A stretch of 28,351 nucleotides of DNA from a virus. Below, one piece after another: positions 26,409 to 28,351 of the stretch; position 1 is the stretch's first letter; every line of letters starts with the position of its first letter. The notes beneath the pieces were generated by a model, which saw nothing but the letters and a program-made list of their open reading frames with translations, did no database searches and was not told where the DNA came from. The translations under genes were made by a program, and so were the position numbers. The DNA lies in IMG/VR virus record IMGVR_UViG_3300044951_001627, positions 1-28,351 of that record. One strand, 5' to 3'.

Positions 26409-28257
26409 TCGCCTCGAAGTGAGCGATGATGTTGGCGATGCGTGCGTAGCCGGACGAGTTGTTGACCATGCGGATGCCGACGTGCGTGCCGGTTCCGTTA
26501 GCCATCACTCGACCAAGGCTGAAGGTCGGATGGGTGATGGTACCGCAGTCGTCTCGGGCGTTGATGGCAACCGGGTCCATGCCGATGAACACCTTCCAAT
26601 TTCCCTCGATCGTCATGTCCAATCCGTTGAGCGTCTTCTGGTGTGCCGGCTTGCCGGCGTCAAGGTATGGCAGGACAACCTCGACCTCGCTGTTGTCGTA
26701 CTCTGCGTTGTTCGTGCCTCCGTACAGGTAGACCACATTGCCGGCGCGAGCGTACACGCGGCCGTCCTTGGTAGTGAACTTGGTGATCGCAAAGCCGGGT
26801 TCATAGACCGACCAGGCTGCGACTTGGCTGTTCGGGAAGTAGGAGTAGACGTATACCTTTGAGCCGATTGCCAGCCAGTATCGACCATCAATCGGCTCGA
26901 TGATGGCGCAACACGCCGACTTCTGGATTTCGGTCATGGCGGCAAGCTCCCCTAGGATGATGCCGTCAACGGGAGTACCTACGTCGTTGACGACGGCAGC
27001 ATTGGATGCGTCTCGCGCGCGGAGGGATCGTACGCCGGAGTCGGATAGGTAGAAGACGTCAATCTCCCCGATGGACACGACGCTGTTAGCTGCGAATGTG
27101 CCGGTATTGGAAAGCACCTGGCCCTGGCGGTTGTTGGCTGGGTCGGTATCGATGGCCCACAACTGGATTGACCGTCGAGCAAAGGCCGCAAGCTGCCCCT
27201 GGTATAGGGCAAGCGCAGTAAGAACCTCATTTCCACCGCTGTTATTGGACAGGTTGATGAAGCCAGACCCTGTTCCGTTAGAACTCCACTTTGTCGGCTG
27301 GTTTACGCCAGAGAAGAAAAGGCTGGAGCCGCTGGTGATGTGTGCCTTTGTCTTGAACGTTAGGGCTGATACCGGGGTCAAGTTAGACACGCGGCTTGCT
27401 CCAATCGAAACCACGTTAACAGGGTCAAGTTCTGGAGCGAAGTTGAATGTGATCTTGACGTTGTTCGCGTAAGACCCTCCAAGCGTGAAGTTCGTCTTCT
27501 GCGGCAAGCCTACGATTGCGTTAACACCTCCGGAGAAAGACACCACGTTTCCGATTTCCACATTCCCGGTCGTAGTGACGGAAACAACCCTTCCATTCGG
27601 AGATGCCCCGGAGCCTTGTGTTGCCGTTAGCACTACAGATCCATTGGAGACAGATGCCGTGTATTCAGTTGAAGACGTGTAGGCATTGATGTTCTCCGCC
27701 AACAGATCCATCGTAGATGTGTTTGAACGATACCACTTCGTTGGAGTACCAAGGATCTCAACGCCGTCTACCTTCACGGACGTGATCGCGCTAGTACTAC
27801 CGCCTTGAAGCACGGCAAACCTTCCAACGTATCTCCCAGGATTGAATGGGCTTACTGCAATCGTTGATACATCAACAAGCTCGCTGATGTTCGGGAAGGA
27901 AGTGGGATCTGCATCAAACTCAACCCATAGGGTCTGACCATTCCATTGAGACGGGTTGTCGTAAAACTGCGAAGAAGGAGGATTGCCAACATAGTCACTA
28001 ATGTGGGTTTTGAAAGTGATGGCAGTACCGCTAGAGATGACGCCAATGTCCGGAAAACCAACGACTCGAGAGACACCACCAGGCACGGTAACAGCTTGCA
28101 GGCGGCATTGATCTAGGAACTGATAGATGTTGTACGCCAGTCGATGAGCTGGAGTTGACGAAGGGAGATACGTTGGTGCAACAGTAGTGTAGTCAAATCC
28201 ACCGGTAGCCCAACTGGACGCATTGGCAACGATTTGCGAGCCAATGTAAAAGGCCAT
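26395..28257 (-). CDS. tail nozzle/tubular protein B, T7 gp12-like
   Basis: About 620 residues from the ATG at 28257 (MAFYIGSQIVANASSWATGG). The protein is beta-rich with repeated propeller-like strands: LYQGQLAAFARRSIQLWAID, VVSIGEIDVFYLSDSGVRSL, RYWLAIGSKVYVYSYFPNSQ and VYARAGNVVYLYGG. This is typical of podovirus nozzle proteins at the tail tip. The frame stays open to the window edge. A GTG at 28332, or a start outside the window, would add glycine-rich sequence (VTGRGGSGAAYGGRVLSGIA). The N-terminal half uses many A/T-ending codons while the C-terminal third is strongly G/C-ending. Confidence 0.78.
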   Translation of the reverse strand: MAFYIGSQIVANASSWATGGFDYTTVAPTYLPSSTPAHRLAYNIYQFLDQCRLQAVTVPGGVSRVVGFPDIGVISSGTAITFKTHISDYVGNPPSSQFYDNPSQWNGQTLWVEFDADPTSFPNISELVDVSTIAVSPFNPGRYVGRFAVLQGGSTSAITSVKVDGVEILGTPTKWYRSNTSTMDLLAENINAYTSSTEYTASVSNGSVVLTATQGSGASPNGRVVSVTTTGNVEIGNVVSFSGGVNAIVGLPQKTNFTLGGSYANNVKITFNFAPELDPVNVVSIGASRVSNLTPVSALTFKTKAHITSGSSLFFSGVNQPTKWSSNGTGSGFINLSNNSGGNEVLTALALYQGQLAAFARRSIQLWAIDTDPANNRQGQVLSNTGTFAANSVVSIGEIDVFYLSDSGVRSLRARDASNAAVVNDVGTPVDGIILGELAAMTEIQKSACCAIIEPIDGRYWLAIGSKVYVYSYFPNSQVAAWSVYEPGFAITKFTTKDGRVYARAGNVVYLYGGTNNAEYDNSEVEVVLPYLDAGKPAHQKTLNGLDMTIEGNWKVFIGMDPVAINARDDCGTITHPTFSLGRVMANGTGTHVGIRMVNNSSGYARIANIIAHFEANESN

Positions 28258-28351
28258 GATTTTTGGGGTTGATGCAATGCCAGAAAGCACCCTGCCTCCG
28301 TAAGCAGCACCACTTCCACCCCTTCCCGTCACCGAAAACTTTCCAGATGAT

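Noticed and set aside
1-28351. CRISPR array, insertion sequence or tRNA genes
   Set aside because: No regularly spaced repeats, no transposase with terminal inverted repeats and no cloverleaf-like sequence was recognised.

Overview
The window is part of the genome of a tailed double-stranded DNA phage (or an integrated prophage), most likely a podovirus with a T7-type virion. It is GC-rich and tightly packed, and nearly every gene lies on the minus strand; the one clear plus-strand gene is a tyrosine integrase at 10276-11349. The host cannot be named from this sequence. A lipoprotein plus membrane-anchor lysis cassette points to a Gram-negative host. Both window edges cut through the structural region, so terminase large subunit, portal, capsid and the first tail-tube protein are presumably just outside.

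Reading in the direction of transcription (right to left), the virion block comes first. It holds a tail nozzle protein like T7 gp12 (26395-28257), a gp13-like GNAT-fold protein (25920-26408), two gp14-like proteins beginning Met-Cys (24908-25915, 24095-24904), a gp15-like internal protein (22656-24095) and a giant 2924-residue gp16-like protein (13878-22652). The giant protein has a proline/alanine-rich linker, an apparent GNAT-like domain and a duplicated roughly 70-residue helical domain. Next come a frameshifted Nmad1/DUF1599-like gene and an HNH gene with no normal start codon. A membrane/lysis cassette follows behind a good sigma70-type promoter: a 45-residue membrane peptide, a lipoprotein with C-terminal membrane helices (spanin-like), a tiny HEALH putative metallopeptidase, a holin-like protein and a two-helix membrane protein that runs antisense into the integrase end.

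Left of the integrase, a divergent control region (10156-10275) separates it from a long leftward early operon. This operon encodes an HTH regulator, an unknown 148-residue protein, a Sak4/AAA_24-type recombination ATPase, a DUF669-like presumed single-strand binding protein, a structured 300-bp stretch, an SF2 helicase, a Cas4/AddB-like Fe-S nuclease, a conserved small protein, a PD-(D/E)XK nuclease and a primase-helicase fusion. It continues into a lytic transglycosylase endolysin, a two-HTH protein and the small terminase. No DNA or RNA polymerase gene is seen here. The phage therefore seems to combine a T7-like virion with an unrelated, host-polymerase-dependent replication and recombination set and an integrase.

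The most unusual signal is a start-codon-proximal motif, a run of 3-6 C followed by AAC, sitting 0-6 nt before the start codon. It occurs at eight genes on both strands, and those genes lack a Shine-Dalgarno sequence. Genes without the motif are mostly those that overlap or abut the previous gene.
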